From Methanohalophilus halophilus (lineage in GTDB: Archaea > Halobacteriota > Methanosarcinia > Methanosarcinales > Methanosarcinaceae), in the NCBI RefSeq assembly GCF_001889405.1, contig NZ_CP017921.1, positions 62,001-126,000 on the forward strand: a DNA stretch of 64,000 nt. Direction: 5' to 3'. This document shows, in pieces, positions 26,102 to 34,961 of the stretch. A program made the position numbers and the translations under genes. Under the pieces are notes generated by a model. The model made no database searches. It was given only the letters and a program-made list of their open reading frames with translations, and was not told where the DNA came from. Position 1 is the stretch's first letter. Each line of letters opens with the position of its first letter.

Positions 26102-26114
26102 TATTTATATAATG
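26102..26114 (+). promoter_or_regulatory. TATA box for the island's forward gene set
   Basis: TATTTATATAATG lies about 50 bases before the ATG at 26161. Transcription near 26135 would include the AAGGTG ribosome site. Confidence 0.5.
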
Positions 26115-26160
26115 TATTGACACACCTTACTTTCATAAATGTTGCAAGGTGTTTTGATAA

Positions 26161-26265
26161 ATGCTATCAGCTGATGATGCGATTGAAGCTATTGTATTAA
26201 TTTTTGTTATTTTAGTAGGTGGATACGTAATATATTACGTGGCAAAAACACTAATTGGGTTCTGA
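26161..26265 (+). CDS. Small single-pass membrane peptide (34 aa)
   Basis: The 34-codon frame starts with ATG after AAGGTGTTTTGATAA, a good ribosome context, and ends 2 bases before the next gene. The peptide has an acidic start (LSADDAIEA), then one hydrophobic segment of about 20 residues and a short KTLIGF end. Tight spacing to the nuclease-like gene suggests translational coupling. Single-TM peptides next to membrane-anchored effectors can be partners or toxins; that is speculation. Confidence 0.5.
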   Translation: MLSADDAIEAIVLIFVILVGGYVIYYVAKTLIGF

Positions 26266-26267
26266 AT

Positions 26268-26858
26268 ATGCAATCAACAGATTTATTAATATTTTTTGGA
26301 ATTATTGTTCTTATTATTACAGTATCTCTTTTCAGTAAATCTGGTTCTAATTCATCAATCAATAAGAAACATAATAAACCAAAGTATGAAAATAAATCTC
26401 CAAACCTGAATACTAATACATCTTCAACATACACTTCTGATGAGATGTTTAATAATGTGGTTAATTTCCTTCAAAATGAAGTTGTATTAAGACGTGGTAA
26501 GACAAAGAATGAGAAGGACTATCAGGATGATTTATACCAACGTATGAGTGTCCTGACAGAACGATATGGATATGAAGTTGATTATGAATCCACAAATAAT
26601 AGACATAGGGTTGATTTTTCCATTGATGATAGAATTGGAATTGAGCTAAAGGTTCATCATGGTGGCACATTAGTTAAAAAACAATTATTCAACCAAATTA
26701 CTGATTACGCAAAATATTACGATATGATAATTGGACTTGTATTGAATAAAAATGATAAAGATACAAATGAAGAATTGAAAAATGATATTAAATCAAAACT
26801 ATTGGAACAGAACGTAATATCAGAAGACAACTACAAAATTGTTGTAATAGATATTTGA
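26268..26858 (+). CDS. Membrane-anchored PD-(D/E)XK nuclease-like protein
   Basis: The 196-residue protein has one N-terminal membrane segment (about 5-22), a polar Asn/Ser/Lys-rich linker (about 23-57) and a C-terminal domain (about 58-196). This domain shows the PD-(D/E)XK pattern: E82 in a first helix, D116 at the end of a strand (HRVDFSI), then E126-x-K128 in GIELKV, and Q143 in a following helix (LFNQITDY). A final strand IIGLVLN fits the fold. Similar domains occur in restriction-like and repair nucleases. The membrane anchor is unusual for that group. AT-rich codon use differs from neighbouring core genes. Function inferred from motif only. Confidence 0.6.
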   Translation: MQSTDLLIFFGIIVLIITVSLFSKSGSNSSINKKHNKPKYENKSPNLNTNTSSTYTSDEMFNNVVNFLQNEVVLRRGKTKNEKDYQDDLYQRMSVLTERYGYEVDYESTNNRHRVDFSIDDRIGIELKVHHGGTLVKKQLFNQITDYAKYYDMIIGLVLNKNDKDTNEELKNDIKSKLLEQNVISEDNYKIVVIDI

Positions 26859-26874
26859 ATTCGGAGTGGAAAAC

Positions 26875-27150
26875 ATGGTTGATAAAAAATCAAAGAAACA
26901 ACCGAAAACATCTAAAGGCAAGATGAATAAGATGATGACAGGGGATGGAAGAAAAAATCCAGCTAAAGAGTTTGCAAAACAAATGGGATTAGATACATCA
27001 AAGAAATCTAAAAAAGAACCCACAACTGCAAAAGGTATGTTAAGTAAAACACTTACCGGAAAAGGAAATCGGAATCCATGTAAACAGTATGCAGAACAGA
27101 TGGGACTGGATACATCAAAGAAATCAAGAGGTAAGAAAAAGAAGAAATGA
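26875..27150 (+). CDS. Lysine-rich protein with two 39-residue tandem repeats
   Basis: From the ATG at 26875 (preceded by GGAGTGG) the 91-residue protein consists almost wholly of two 39-residue copies, residues 4-42 and 43-81, identical at 24 positions. Each copy holds a KKSKK opening, a TG-x-G turn, an NP-x-K segment and a QMGLDTS end. A KKKKK tail follows. Charge is strongly positive, suggesting DNA, RNA or ribosome contact. One Cys is found in copy two only. It lies 16 bases after the nuclease-like gene, in the same operon. I recognise no family. Confidence 0.6.
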   Translation: MVDKKSKKQPKTSKGKMNKMMTGDGRKNPAKEFAKQMGLDTSKKSKKEPTTAKGMLSKTLTGKGNRNPCKQYAEQMGLDTSKKSRGKKKKK

Positions 27151-27162
27151 GTAATTACATAC

Positions 27163-27196
27163 GAAGATTATAATAAATATCTTCTCGTTTCTTTTT
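27163..27196 (+). terminator. Terminator of the forward island operon
   Basis: GAAGAT/ATCTTC stem (27163-27168 with 27179-27184) followed by a T-rich run (27188-27196), between the two converging gene sets. Confidence 0.55.
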
Positions 27197-28040
27197 AAAA
27201 ACATTGTTTCTGAAGAAGTAATCTGCCCGATACTATTAGTCCATAAATCCATCCAATCAGATGAGATTCCCAACCTGTAGTTCTAGATGGAATAAATGAT
27301 TCATAGGGTATAATAAAAATAATTATAAAGGCCAATGTATAAAATCCTATTTTAAAATTACCTAACATTTTTGTTTTTGAATTTTCCAACAGTATAGAAA
27401 TCACATTTTCTATTTTTGATTTTTTAGAAAATCTTTGTTCTATATACAATAAAGGCAATATTATTAACATTGGCACTATAAATAGCAAAATGTATGAAGG
27501 AACTGATATATTAGATAGAGATAAAAATAAAAAAATGGATAGTATATTAATTGGAATGAAAATAAAAACATGATATACGTTTATTGGAAGATGGTATTTA
27601 TCCTTAACATATCGATATGATGCAAAAAACAAGTAACCCTGTAAACATTTTACAATTCCTGATAGGCCCATACCGCTTTCGATGAAAGGTATTAGAAGGA
27701 AAGAATTTACAATCGGAAAGATTAGAAGACATCTAATCATAAGAGATTTGAACTTCTTTTTATCTTCAATATACTGAAAACTCATTATGAGAAATAATGA
27801 ATACAATATAATATTTTCAAATAAATGAACAAAATTTATATGCGTATAACTTGACAGAAATATATTTGTATTTAAATTCGAAGTGTCTAAAATAAAATAT
27901 CGCACAAAAATAGGTTTAATTTCTGGATGGGACGATGCTAAGTACTGATAGAATAAATAAATTGCCAAAACCAATGCAATAACAGAATATAAATAAAATA
28001 TACGCTCTTTTTTTGGTAATAATTTATTTATAGATATCAT
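27195..28040 (-). CDS. Rhomboid-family intramembrane serine protease
   Basis: The 281-residue membrane protein has six or more hydrophobic segments and the rhomboid landmarks: TM2 motif THINFVHLFENIILY (H67, H72, N76), catalytic serine S127 in GLSG, and the partner His H260 in SHLIGWIYG in the last segment. These form the Ser-His dyad that cleaves membrane proteins within the bilayer. Between TM4 and the last segment lies a longer, Lys-rich cytosolic loop (about 200-230). Base composition is extremely AT-rich (13 G+C in the 60 bases 27481-27540). It is the last gene of a minus-strand set after the AN1-finger protein; AN1-rhomboid fusions are known in haloarchaea, which supports a functional link. 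Confidence 0.75.
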   Translation of the reverse strand: MISINKLLPKKERIFYLYSVIALVLAIYLFYQYLASSHPEIKPIFVRYFILDTSNLNTNIFLSSYTHINFVHLFENIILYSLFLIMSFQYIEDKKKFKSLMIRCLLIFPIVNSFLLIPFIESGMGLSGIVKCLQGYLFFASYRYVKDKYHLPINVYHVFIFIPINILSIFLFLSLSNISVPSYILLFIVPMLIILPLLYIEQRFSKKSKIENVISILLENSKTKMLGNFKIGFYTLAFIIIFIIPYESFIPSRTTGWESHLIGWIYGLIVSGRLLLQKQCF

Positions 28041-28207
28041 CTTTACTAAAAGATAATTCTATATTATAAAAATCTTTTACATTTTTATATCTATAAATTA
28101 CAATATTGGAAATTATATGAATAGAAAACAATGAATACACTTTCAAAAAATCTACGCATATTATATCCTAAATTCCCCATTTCATAATGCAGGTGTACTA
28201 TGATAAA

Positions 28208-28669
28208 TTATATGAATAAATAATATACGATTGCAATTAAGATTACAAGTATCATTAATAAAAGAATCTTATTGTTCAAAATCCAATTTCTTCGGGATGG
28301 ATTATATATTTCATTTATTTGTGTACTGGGAGTAGGTGTTCTATAACTGATTCGAGCTTCATCTGATTTACTATTTACTGGATAATTTCTTCTCAAAATC
28401 GGTTGAACTACTTCATAAGGATCATAGTCAACTTTGGATTTCTGTCTAGACTTGAACTCCTCATATGAAACAGGGCATTCATGTTTTTCTGGCAATCGAT
28501 GATTCACACAAAAAGAATGTCCACAACGTTTACATTTGAATAAGAACCCTTCCCTTTCTGTGTTGACTCTTTTTTCACCACCAGTTTCATAAGAATATTT
28601 CATATTTGTTGGTGATTCGCTACAATACCAACATTTATTCTTATCTTCTTTGTTATTACCTGAAGACAT
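28208..28669 (-). CDS. AN1-type zinc-finger protein with C-terminal membrane anchor
   Basis: Residues 13-65 hold an AN1-like zinc site: C13-x2-C16, C46-x2-C49, C54-x2-H57, H63-x-C65, with typical text SFCVNHRLPEKHECP. The gap between C16 and C46 is longer than in standard AN1 fingers. A polar linker (about 70-128) leads to one membrane segment at 134-152, giving tail-anchored topology with the finger in the cytosol. It lies upstream of the rhomboid gene on the same strand and 43 bases after the unknown gene. As a single-pass protein it could be a rhomboid substrate or a recruiting partner. Confidence 0.75.
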   Translation of the reverse strand: MSSGNNKEDKNKCWYCSESPTNMKYSYETGGEKRVNTEREGFLFKCKRCGHSFCVNHRLPEKHECPVSYEEFKSRQKSKVDYDPYEVVQPILRRNYPVNSKSDEARISYRTPTPSTQINEIYNPSRRNWILNNKILLLMILVILIAIVYYLFI

Positions 28670-28712
28670 AATTGCCCCAATAAAATCAGCATGTTGTCAA
28701 ACAATACTATAT

Positions 28713-29162
28713 TCAATTTTTACCTTTAATGGATTTGAATATATCACCTACTTTGGAAGCTAATTTTTCAGATAGAGATTTTGGTTTCGATACCGATAGT
28801 GGTTGTTTGTAAAATGTTGTTTTATCAGAAGAATAATTGTATTCATTTGTAGAAGGATTTATCACATCTATGTTTGTTTCATACCCTAACGCTATCTTGA
28901 TGTGCTTAATTTCAGCTTTCAATTTTCTTTTCAGTCTGATTTTTTCATCATTGGGTATCCCGTAATTGTTTTTCACAGATTCCAATTCTGCCGTCTTATT
29001 TTCTAAAGTAACGTGTGATATTTCATATTCACTAACAGGCCTTTCAATAGAAGGACTAGGATACTTTATTTTCCATCGTGGAGGTTCATTTATAGGTGAT
29101 TTTTTTATGTTTTTACCATTTTGTTTCTCTTTCTGTTCTTGTATAACCCTATCAATTCCCAT
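28713..29162 (-). CDS. Unknown charged protein in the AT-rich island
   Basis: The ATG at 29162 is preferred over 29183 because GGGGTGCATC lies just before it, giving 149 residues. The protein is polar with a basic N-terminal helix (RVIQEQKEKQNGKN), a Pro-rich middle (PPRWKIKYPSPS), a helical Lys/Glu-rich stretch (about 60-95) and a disordered Ser/Asn/Tyr region before a basic amphipathic end (LASKVGDIFKSIKGK). It has no membrane segment or cysteines. It is the first gene of the minus-strand set with the AN1 and rhomboid genes. No family recognised. Confidence 0.6.
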   Translation of the reverse strand: MGIDRVIQEQKEKQNGKNIKKSPINEPPRWKIKYPSPSIERPVSEYEISHVTLENKTAELESVKNNYGIPNDEKIRLKRKLKAEIKHIKIALGYETNIDVINPSTNEYNYSSDKTTFYKQPLSVSKPKSLSEKLASKVGDIFKSIKGKN

Positions 29163-29477
29163 TATGATGCACCCCTGTTTCATATATTTTCAAAGTATTA
29201 AAAAATGTAGGTTATGCCAAAATATCACTTAAAACCAAATTGTATAATTGACTGATATTAAGAAAACTTACTTATGATAAATGTCTGTATGGGTATTAAT
29301 CTACATATTATGTGGAAGATGAAATATAGTCTAAAATTGAGTGAAATAGAGGCATACGATTGAATTATAATTAAAATCGCAAAACCACAGGGTTAATACA
29401 TAGGTAATTATAATTAAAAACAATCTGTATGCCATTGTAATTAACGCACTGATCCAATTCACAAAAGGAGAATATCA
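29163..29477. other. AT-rich intergenic region upstream of purB
   Basis: No gene is seen in these 315 bases. A 14-base direct repeat, AATTATAATTAAAA, occurs at 29363-29376 and 29406-29419; each copy contains the palindrome AATTATAATT. The repeats lie 60-115 bases before purB and could be regulator sites or TATA elements. The left part should also hold the promoter of the minus-strand island genes. A ribosome site (AAAGGAG) precedes purB. Confidence 0.4.
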
Positions 29478-30821
29478 ATGGCCATCCATCCCATAGAATA
29501 TCGATACGGAACCGAGGAAATGAAACATGTCTGGAGTGAAGAGAACCGTCTGGCATGTATCATGAAAGCAGAGGCATCCCTTGCAAAAGCAGAAGCTGAT
29601 GTGGGATTAATCCCAGAAGATGCTGCTAAGATAATAGAGCAAAGCATTGAAAATGTGGAACTCAAAAGGGTCAAAGAAATCGAAGATGAGATCCACCATG
29701 ACATGATGGCAATTGTGCTTGCCATCTCCGAAAAATGTGGTGAAGATGCCAGTAAATGGGTACATTTCGGTGCAACATCAAATGATATGCTGGATACAGC
29801 CACCGGCCTCCAGATGAAAGACGCCATTGAAGTAATGGAACCCAAAATCAGACAACTACTGGAAGTGCTCCTGCGCCGGGCTGAAGAACACAAAGAAACT
29901 GTGTGTGCGGGCAGAACCCACGGACAGATCGGTGTACCAACAACCTATGGACTGCGTTTTGCAATCTGGGCTTCCGAGATTGGCAGGCATATAGAGAGAC
30001 TTGAACAGCTCAAGCCCAGGGTAGAGGTAGGCCAGATGACCGGCGCTGTCGGCACCCAGGCTGCTTTTGGTGAAAAGGGTATTGAAATCCAGAAAAAAGC
30101 GATGGAATATCTTGGTATCACAGGTGTGGATGTCTCCAACCAGATTATCCAGAGGGACCGTCATGCTGAATTTGTCATGTGGATGGCAAATGTCGTAACA
30201 ACACTGGATAAAATTGGTGTTGAATTACGAACACTGCAGAGAAGTGAACTTGCAGAAGTAGAGGAAAGTTTCGGCAAAAAACAGGTAGGTTCCTCTACAA
30301 TGCCCCATAAACGCAACCCCATCAAATCCGAACAGATCTGCGGGCTTGCAAGAATTGTACGCTCCATGATTGAACCTGAACTTATGAATAATACATTATG
30401 GGACGAGAGGGATCTTACAAACTCTTCATGTGAAAGGGTTGTTTTCCCGGAAACGTGTGTATTAACCGACCACATCCTGAAACTCGGTATCCGTGTGACC
30501 GATAACCTGCGCTTCTACCCGGAAAACATCAAGCGTAATCTTGAATTGCTCAAAGGACTAAATATGGGCGAAGCTGTCATGATAGAACTTGCAAAAAGAG
30601 GTGTCGGCAGGCAGGAAGCCCATGAAATCGTACGTACAGCTGCCATGCAGGCCCATGAGAGCGGAAAACACCTGCGTGAAACCCTACTTGCAAATAAAGA
30701 GGTATCCGGCTATCTTAATGAGAAGGATATCGAAAAACTTGTTGATCCTTACAGATATACCGGTACTGCCGTCAAGCAAGTTGAAATTACAGTTGAAAAA
30801 TTAAGAAAACAATACCTATGA
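29478..30821 (+). CDS. purB: Adenylosuccinate lyase
   Basis: PurB splits fumarate from SAICAR and from adenylosuccinate in purine synthesis. The 447-residue protein has the family's HFGATSNDMLDTA, AGRTHGQIGVPTTYG and the signature loop SSTMPHKRNPIKSE with the catalytic serine. The ATG at 29478 follows AAAGGAG. Its last bases overlap the next gene (ATGA), so the FmdE-like protein is co-translated. It marks the return to ordinary base composition after the AT-rich island. Confidence 0.97.
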   Translation: MAIHPIEYRYGTEEMKHVWSEENRLACIMKAEASLAKAEADVGLIPEDAAKIIEQSIENVELKRVKEIEDEIHHDMMAIVLAISEKCGEDASKWVHFGATSNDMLDTATGLQMKDAIEVMEPKIRQLLEVLLRRAEEHKETVCAGRTHGQIGVPTTYGLRFAIWASEIGRHIERLEQLKPRVEVGQMTGAVGTQAAFGEKGIEIQKKAMEYLGITGVDVSNQIIQRDRHAEFVMWMANVVTTLDKIGVELRTLQRSELAEVEESFGKKQVGSSTMPHKRNPIKSEQICGLARIVRSMIEPELMNNTLWDERDLTNSSCERVVFPETCVLTDHILKLGIRVTDNLRFYPENIKRNLELLKGLNMGEAVMIELAKRGVGRQEAHEIVRTAAMQAHESGKHLRETLLANKEVSGYLNEKDIEKLVDPYRYTGTAVKQVEITVEKLRKQYL

Positions 30822-31417
30822 GGAATTTAATGGAAATTGAAGACGCAATAAAGTTTCACGGCCATCTTTGTCCCGGCTTATCCCTGGGATTCAGGGCTGC
30901 AAAAACAGCAGAGGAACACTTCAAAAACATAAGGGCAGAAGACGAAGAGCTCGTTTGCATAGTTGAAAACAAGTCATGCTCTGTGGATGCCATACAGGTG
31001 GTTAATGGATGCACCTTCGGTAAAGGTAATCTGATATACCGTGATTTTGGAAAACATGCATACACTTTCTTCAATCGGGGAAATGATAAAGCTCTGCGAC
31101 TTGTGGTAAAACCTGATGGGATGAAAAATGATGAAGAACATCAGAACCTGTTTCCAAAGATCAGAGAAGGCATTGCTACAGAAGAGGAAAAGAAACAATT
31201 CAAGCAAAAACATGAAGAAAAATCCCATGAAGTCCTGAACATGCCTCTTGAAGAGCTGTTCAAAATTGAGGAAATCGAAATAAAACCACCTGAAAAGGCA
31301 GTTATTTTCCAGACCCTCATCTGCAGCGAATGCGGCGAAGGAATGATGGAAAGCCGGGCAAGAGTTATGAACGGCAACTATTACTGCCTTCCCTGCTTTG
31401 AAAAATATGATATATGA
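30818..31417 (+). CDS. FmdE-family protein with C-terminal zinc ribbon
   Basis: The 199-residue protein has the FmdE domain (about 1-150) with HGHLCPG (H14, H16, C18), a second conserved patch SCSVDAIQVVNGCTFGKGN, and a C-terminal four-cysteine zinc site (CSECGEG and YYCLPCF, about 170-195). FmdE was first named as a co-purifying subunit of molybdenum formylmethanofuran dehydrogenase, but many homologues exist and bind metal without that role. It overlaps purB by 4 bases; no fwd/fmd genes are near. A metal or molybdopterin-related function is possible. Confidence 0.85.
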   Translation: MRNLMEIEDAIKFHGHLCPGLSLGFRAAKTAEEHFKNIRAEDEELVCIVENKSCSVDAIQVVNGCTFGKGNLIYRDFGKHAYTFFNRGNDKALRLVVKPDGMKNDEEHQNLFPKIREGIATEEEKKQFKQKHEEKSHEVLNMPLEELFKIEEIEIKPPEKAVIFQTLICSECGEGMMESRARVMNGNYYCLPCFEKYDI

Positions 31418-31422
31418 AGGAA

Positions 31423-31608
31423 TCAGCGATCAAGCTCTTCCTTCTCTTTTTCATCCCTTAGTATTTTGCATAGTGTCTTCTTATATTCTATCTGGGTTTT
31501 AAACCTGGCCACATCAGGAGTAGGCTCCCTGCCTTCCTGATGTGACATAATATCCCCAAGATATTCGAGGTCATTCTTGATATTCTTGCAACGGATTTTT
31601 CTTACCAT
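31423..31608 (-). CDS. Small basic/acidic helical protein of unknown function (61 aa)
   Basis: The ATG at 31608 follows GGGGGTG, so it is preferred over the longer frame starting at 31650. The 61 residues are highly charged and predicted helical (DLEYLGDIMSHQEG, then KTQIEYKKTLCKILRDEK), with two cysteines. It converges with the FmdE-like gene (5 bases between stops) and lies downstream of uvrA on the same strand. No family recognised. Confidence 0.55.
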   Translation of the reverse strand: MVRKIRCKNIKNDLEYLGDIMSHQEGREPTPDVARFKTQIEYKKTLCKILRDEKEKEELDR

Positions 31609-31693
31609 ACATACACCCCCGGTAAACCCGGTAACCAGTATTTTAGTCATGTAAATTTTTTCCTGAAAGAAAATAAACCTTGTGGCCGAATTT

Positions 31694-34519
31694 TCAGGAG
31701 AGAATATTTTTCAAAAATTCACCTGTATAGGAACCTTCGACCTTTGCCACATTTTCAGGCACTCCTTCTGCAACAACACGTCCTCCACCTTCTCCACCTT
31801 CAGGACCAAGGTCAATAATCCAATCTGCAACCTTTATAACATCCAGATTGTGCTCTATGACAATTACTGTATTGCCTCCCTCTACAAGGCGCTGGAGCAC
31901 TTCAAGTAACTTCCTGACATCATCAAAATGCAATCCGGTGGTTGGTTCATCAAGAATATACACTGTTTGGCCGGTAGAGCGTTTACTCAGTTCAGTAGCA
32001 AGTTTGACACGCTGGGCTTCCCCTCCTGAAAGCGTAGTTGAAGACTGGCCTAGTTTGATGTAGCCCAGACCAACGTCAAAAAGCGTTTGTAACTTACGTT
32101 TTATTTTTGGAACATTCTCAAAAAAACCAAGAGCTTCTTCCACGGTCATATCCAGTACATCGGCTATGCTTTTATCCTTGTAAGTGACCTCAAGGGTTTC
32201 CCTGTTATACCGTTTGCCATGACAGACTTCACAGGGCACATAAACATCGGGCAAAAAGTGCATTTCAATAGTGATTATTCCCTCCCCGCCACAGGTCTCA
32301 CAACGGCCTCCACGTACATTGAAACTGAAACGACCCGGTTTATAGCCGCGGGATTTGGAAAGTTTTGTCTGGGCAAATAATTCACGTATGGGTGTGAAGA
32401 GATTGGTATAGGTAGCCGGATTGGATCTGGGAGTCCTGCCAATGGGAGACTGGTCTATTGTAATTACCTTATCAACATTTTCAAGACCTTCGATAGCGGA
32501 ATATTTTCCGGTTCTCTCCCTGGCACGATTGAGTTTGCGGGCTAACACTTTATTCAGGGTTTCATTGATAAGTGTACTTTTACCTGACCCTGAAACCCCG
32601 GTTACACATATCATTACAGAAAGAGGAAATTCCACATCAATTTCCTTGAGATTGTTTTCACCAGCTCCTATCAATTTTATGAAACCCTCAGGAGTACGCC
32701 TTTCCGACGGAACCGGAATCTTTAGTTTCCTCTCAAGGTATTTCCCTGTGAGAGAATCCGGGTTTTGCATAATTTCCAAAGGAGTTCCCTCCGCTACCAG
32801 ACCACCTCCATGAATACCAGCTCCGGGCCCCATATCCACAACATGATCGGCGCTCATTATTGTTTCTTCATCATGCTCCACAACAATAACGGTGTTACCG
32901 ATATCACGTAAGTGTTTGAGAGTGTTGATAAGCCTTAGATTATCCCGCTGATGCAAACCAATACTCGGTTCATCCAGAATGTACAGTACTCCCATCAGGC
33001 TGGAACCTATCTGGGTGGCAAGACGGATACGCTGGGCCTCCCCTCCCGAAAGAGTGGATGCTGAACGACTCAAAGTTAGATAATCAAGACCCACATCAAC
33101 CAAAAAACCCAGTCTGGACTTAATTTCTTTCAATATCAGGCGGGCTATGGTAAATTCCCGCTGGTTCAGGTGAAGTTCCAGTTTTTCAAAGAAATGGAGA
33201 CAATCCTCAATAGACATATGAGTTGTCTGGATTATATTGAACCCGTCTATGAAAACAGACAGATTGGCTGGCTTGAGCCTTTCACCTTCACAGGCCGGAC
33301 ATGGTTTGGTGCTTATATACCGTTTGAGCCGGTCCTTGGTATTCTCTGAATCTGTGCGATTGTATATCTTGGAAATGGCAGCAATTACACCTTTAAAGCG
33401 ACTGTTGCGTTTCCAGATACCTCCACCTTTACCGGTATGGACCATCGGGACCTTGGTAGCCGTCCCATAGAGAATCATATTCTGATACTGTGGCTCCAGA
33501 TCTTCAAACGGAGCATCCATAGAAAATCCGAAATGATCAGCAAGAGACTGGAGAGACTGCATGTAATAGCCATCTTTTCTCGTACCCCACGGTTCAACTG
33601 CTCCTTCATTGAGAGACAGGGAACTGTCAGGGATTATTAGGTCCGGATCGAATTCCATAGAAGTTCCCAGGCCGTGACATACATCACATGCTCCCTGGGG
33701 GCTGTTAAAGGAAAACATGGCAGGCTCCAGCTCCTCAAAACCGCTACCACAATGAGGACAGGCGAGTTTTTCGCTGAAGACAAATTCGTCACCATCGACA
33801 ATATCAGCTATAACAATACCGCCACTTCTGGCAAGGGCCTGTTCCACTGAATCAGAGAGGCGCTCTTCTATTCCTTCTTTGATGGAAAGCCTGTCAACCA
33901 CAATTTCGATATTATGTTTATTGTAGCGCCCCAATTCCAGGGAATCAGCTTCATCTAGCCGGGTTATCTCCCCATCCACACGTGCACGGGAATAACCGTC
34001 AGAACGGATGTCAGCGAGAAGTTTCCTGTATTCCCCTTTACGCTCCCGTACAACAGGCGCCAAGATGTGTAGTTTGGTTTTTGCAGGGAATTTCATTATG
34101 TTGTCCACAATCTGGTCAACACTCTGGGGCTCGATTGTACGTCCACAATCCGGGCAGTGGCGAACCCCTATACGGGCAAACAGCAATCTCAGGTAATCGT
34201 ATATCTCGGTAACGGTACCCACGGTAGAGCGGGGATTCTTGCTGGTGGTTTTCTGTTCGATGGAAATAGCAGGAGATAGACCTTCAATGTATTCAACATC
34301 GGGTTTTTCCATCTGCCCCAGGAATTGCCGGGCATATGATGAAAGCGATTCAACATAGCGACGCTGGCCTTCGGCATAGATCGTATCAAAAGCAAGAGAT
34401 GACTTGCCCGAGCCACTTAAACCCGTGATAACAATCAATTTATCCCTGGGCAACACTACATCAATATTCTTTAAATTGTGCTCTTTGGCACCCTTTATCA
34501 TTATGTTTTTGAGAGACAT
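31694..34519 (-). CDS. uvrA: Excinuclease ABC subunit A
   Basis: UvrA is the damage-recognising ATPase of nucleotide excision repair. The 941-residue protein has two ABC modules: Walker [10 protein letters not shown] near residue 32 and GVSGSGKST near 640; signatures [13 protein letters not shown] and [13 protein letters not shown]. The zinc modules are [22 protein letters not shown] and [16 protein letters not shown]. Length equals bacterial UvrA, and in archaea the system is held by mesophilic lineages through transfer. uvrB and uvrC are not in this window. Confidence 0.97.
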   Translation of the reverse strand: MSLKNIMIKGAKEHNLKNIDVVLPRDKLIVITGLSGSGKSSLAFDTIYAEGQRRYVESLSSYARQFLGQMEKPDVEYIEGLSPAISIEQKTTSKNPRSTVGTVTEIYDYLRLLFARIGVRHCPDCGRTIEPQSVDQIVDNIMKFPAKTKLHILAPVVRERKGEYRKLLADIRSDGYSRARVDGEITRLDEADSLELGRYNKHNIEIVVDRLSIKEGIEERLSDSVEQALARSGGIVIADIVDGDEFVFSEKLACPHCGSGFEELEPAMFSFNSPQGACDVCHGLGTSMEFDPDLIIPDSSLSLNEGAVEPWGTRKDGYYMQSLQSLADHFGFSMDAPFEDLEPQYQNMILYGTATKVPMVHTGKGGGIWKRNSRFKGVIAAISKIYNRTDSENTKDRLKRYISTKPCPACEGERLKPANLSVFIDGFNIIQTTHMSIEDCLHFFEKLELHLNQREFTIARLILKEIKSRLGFLVDVGLDYLTLSRSASTLSGGEAQRIRLATQIGSSLMGVLYILDEPSIGLHQRDNLRLINTLKHLRDIGNTVIVVEHDEETIMSADHVVDMGPGAGIHGGGLVAEGTPLEIMQNPDSLTGKYLERKLKIPVPSERRTPEGFIKLIGAGENNLKEIDVEFPLSVMICVTGVSGSGKSTLINETLNKVLARKLNRARERTGKYSAIEGLENVDKVITIDQSPIGRTPRSNPATYTNLFTPIRELFAQTKLSKSRGYKPGRFSFNVRGGRCETCGGEGIITIEMHFLPDVYVPCEVCHGKRYNRETLEVTYKDKSIADVLDMTVEEALGFFENVPKIKRKLQTLFDVGLGYIKLGQSSTTLSGGEAQRVKLATELSKRSTGQTVYILDEPTTGLHFDDVRKLLEVLQRLVEGGNTVIVIEHNLDVIKVADWIIDLGPEGGEGGGRVVAEGVPENVAKVEGSYTGEFLKNILS

Positions 34520-34625
34520 GTGTCCTGTAAGTCTAAAAGGTCTTTGAAGATTAGATGTGAAAAGAGAATATTGTAGGGAAGAATTAAAGGTTTGCTATTG
34601 CAGAAACGGAGAAATACAAAAAAAT

Positions 34626-34651
34626 AAGACCACCGAATTACTGGTGGTCTT
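34626..34651 (-). terminator. Terminator of the DUF378 gene
   Basis: AAGACCACC/GGTGGTCTT form a perfect 9-base stem with an 8-base loop, overlapping the gene's last codons. On the minus strand a run of T follows. Confidence 0.7.
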
Positions 34652-34841
34652 TGCTTGCAAAGTATATCATATACAGGGCAGCCAATCCTACAAGGATATA
34701 GACAACACGCGCTATTGCACTATATCCAAAGATAAGTTCTACCAGGTTATAGTCCTGTGATATACCAAACAATCCCCAATTTAACCCCCCAATTACTACA
34801 AGAGCAATTGCTATCCAGTCTAATGCTGTTTTCTCAGTCAT
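34638..34841 (-). CDS. DUF378 (YuzA-like) small membrane protein
   Basis: The 67-residue protein has two membrane segments (about 7-27 and 41-62) with the family motif VIGGLNWGLFG and a short acidic stretch between. This matches DUF378/YuzA, found in many bacteria and archaea, of unknown function. Its ATG is preceded by GAGGG. It stands alone, transcribed toward uvrA, with its own terminator. Confidence 0.85.
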   Translation of the reverse strand: MTEKTALDWIAIALVVIGGLNWGLFGISQDYNLVELIFGYSAIARVVYILVGLAALYMIYFASKDHQ

Positions 34842-34961
34842 ATTTTTCCCTCACTCAAAACCTATTTTGTATAGGCACATGAATATTACATTAAAAACTA
34901 TTATAACTTTTGGTTACAGAAAACATAAAAGTTCTAATATAAAATCGAATTCAAAAATGCC

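Noticed and set aside
28041-28207. Possible small genes between the rhomboid and AN1 genes
   Set aside because: Only frames of fewer than 10 codons are present; the stretch is plain AT-rich spacer.
34557-34760. Plus-strand 67-codon frame between uvrA and DUF378
   Set aside because: It runs antisense through the DUF378 gene and terminator; no start signal or motif.
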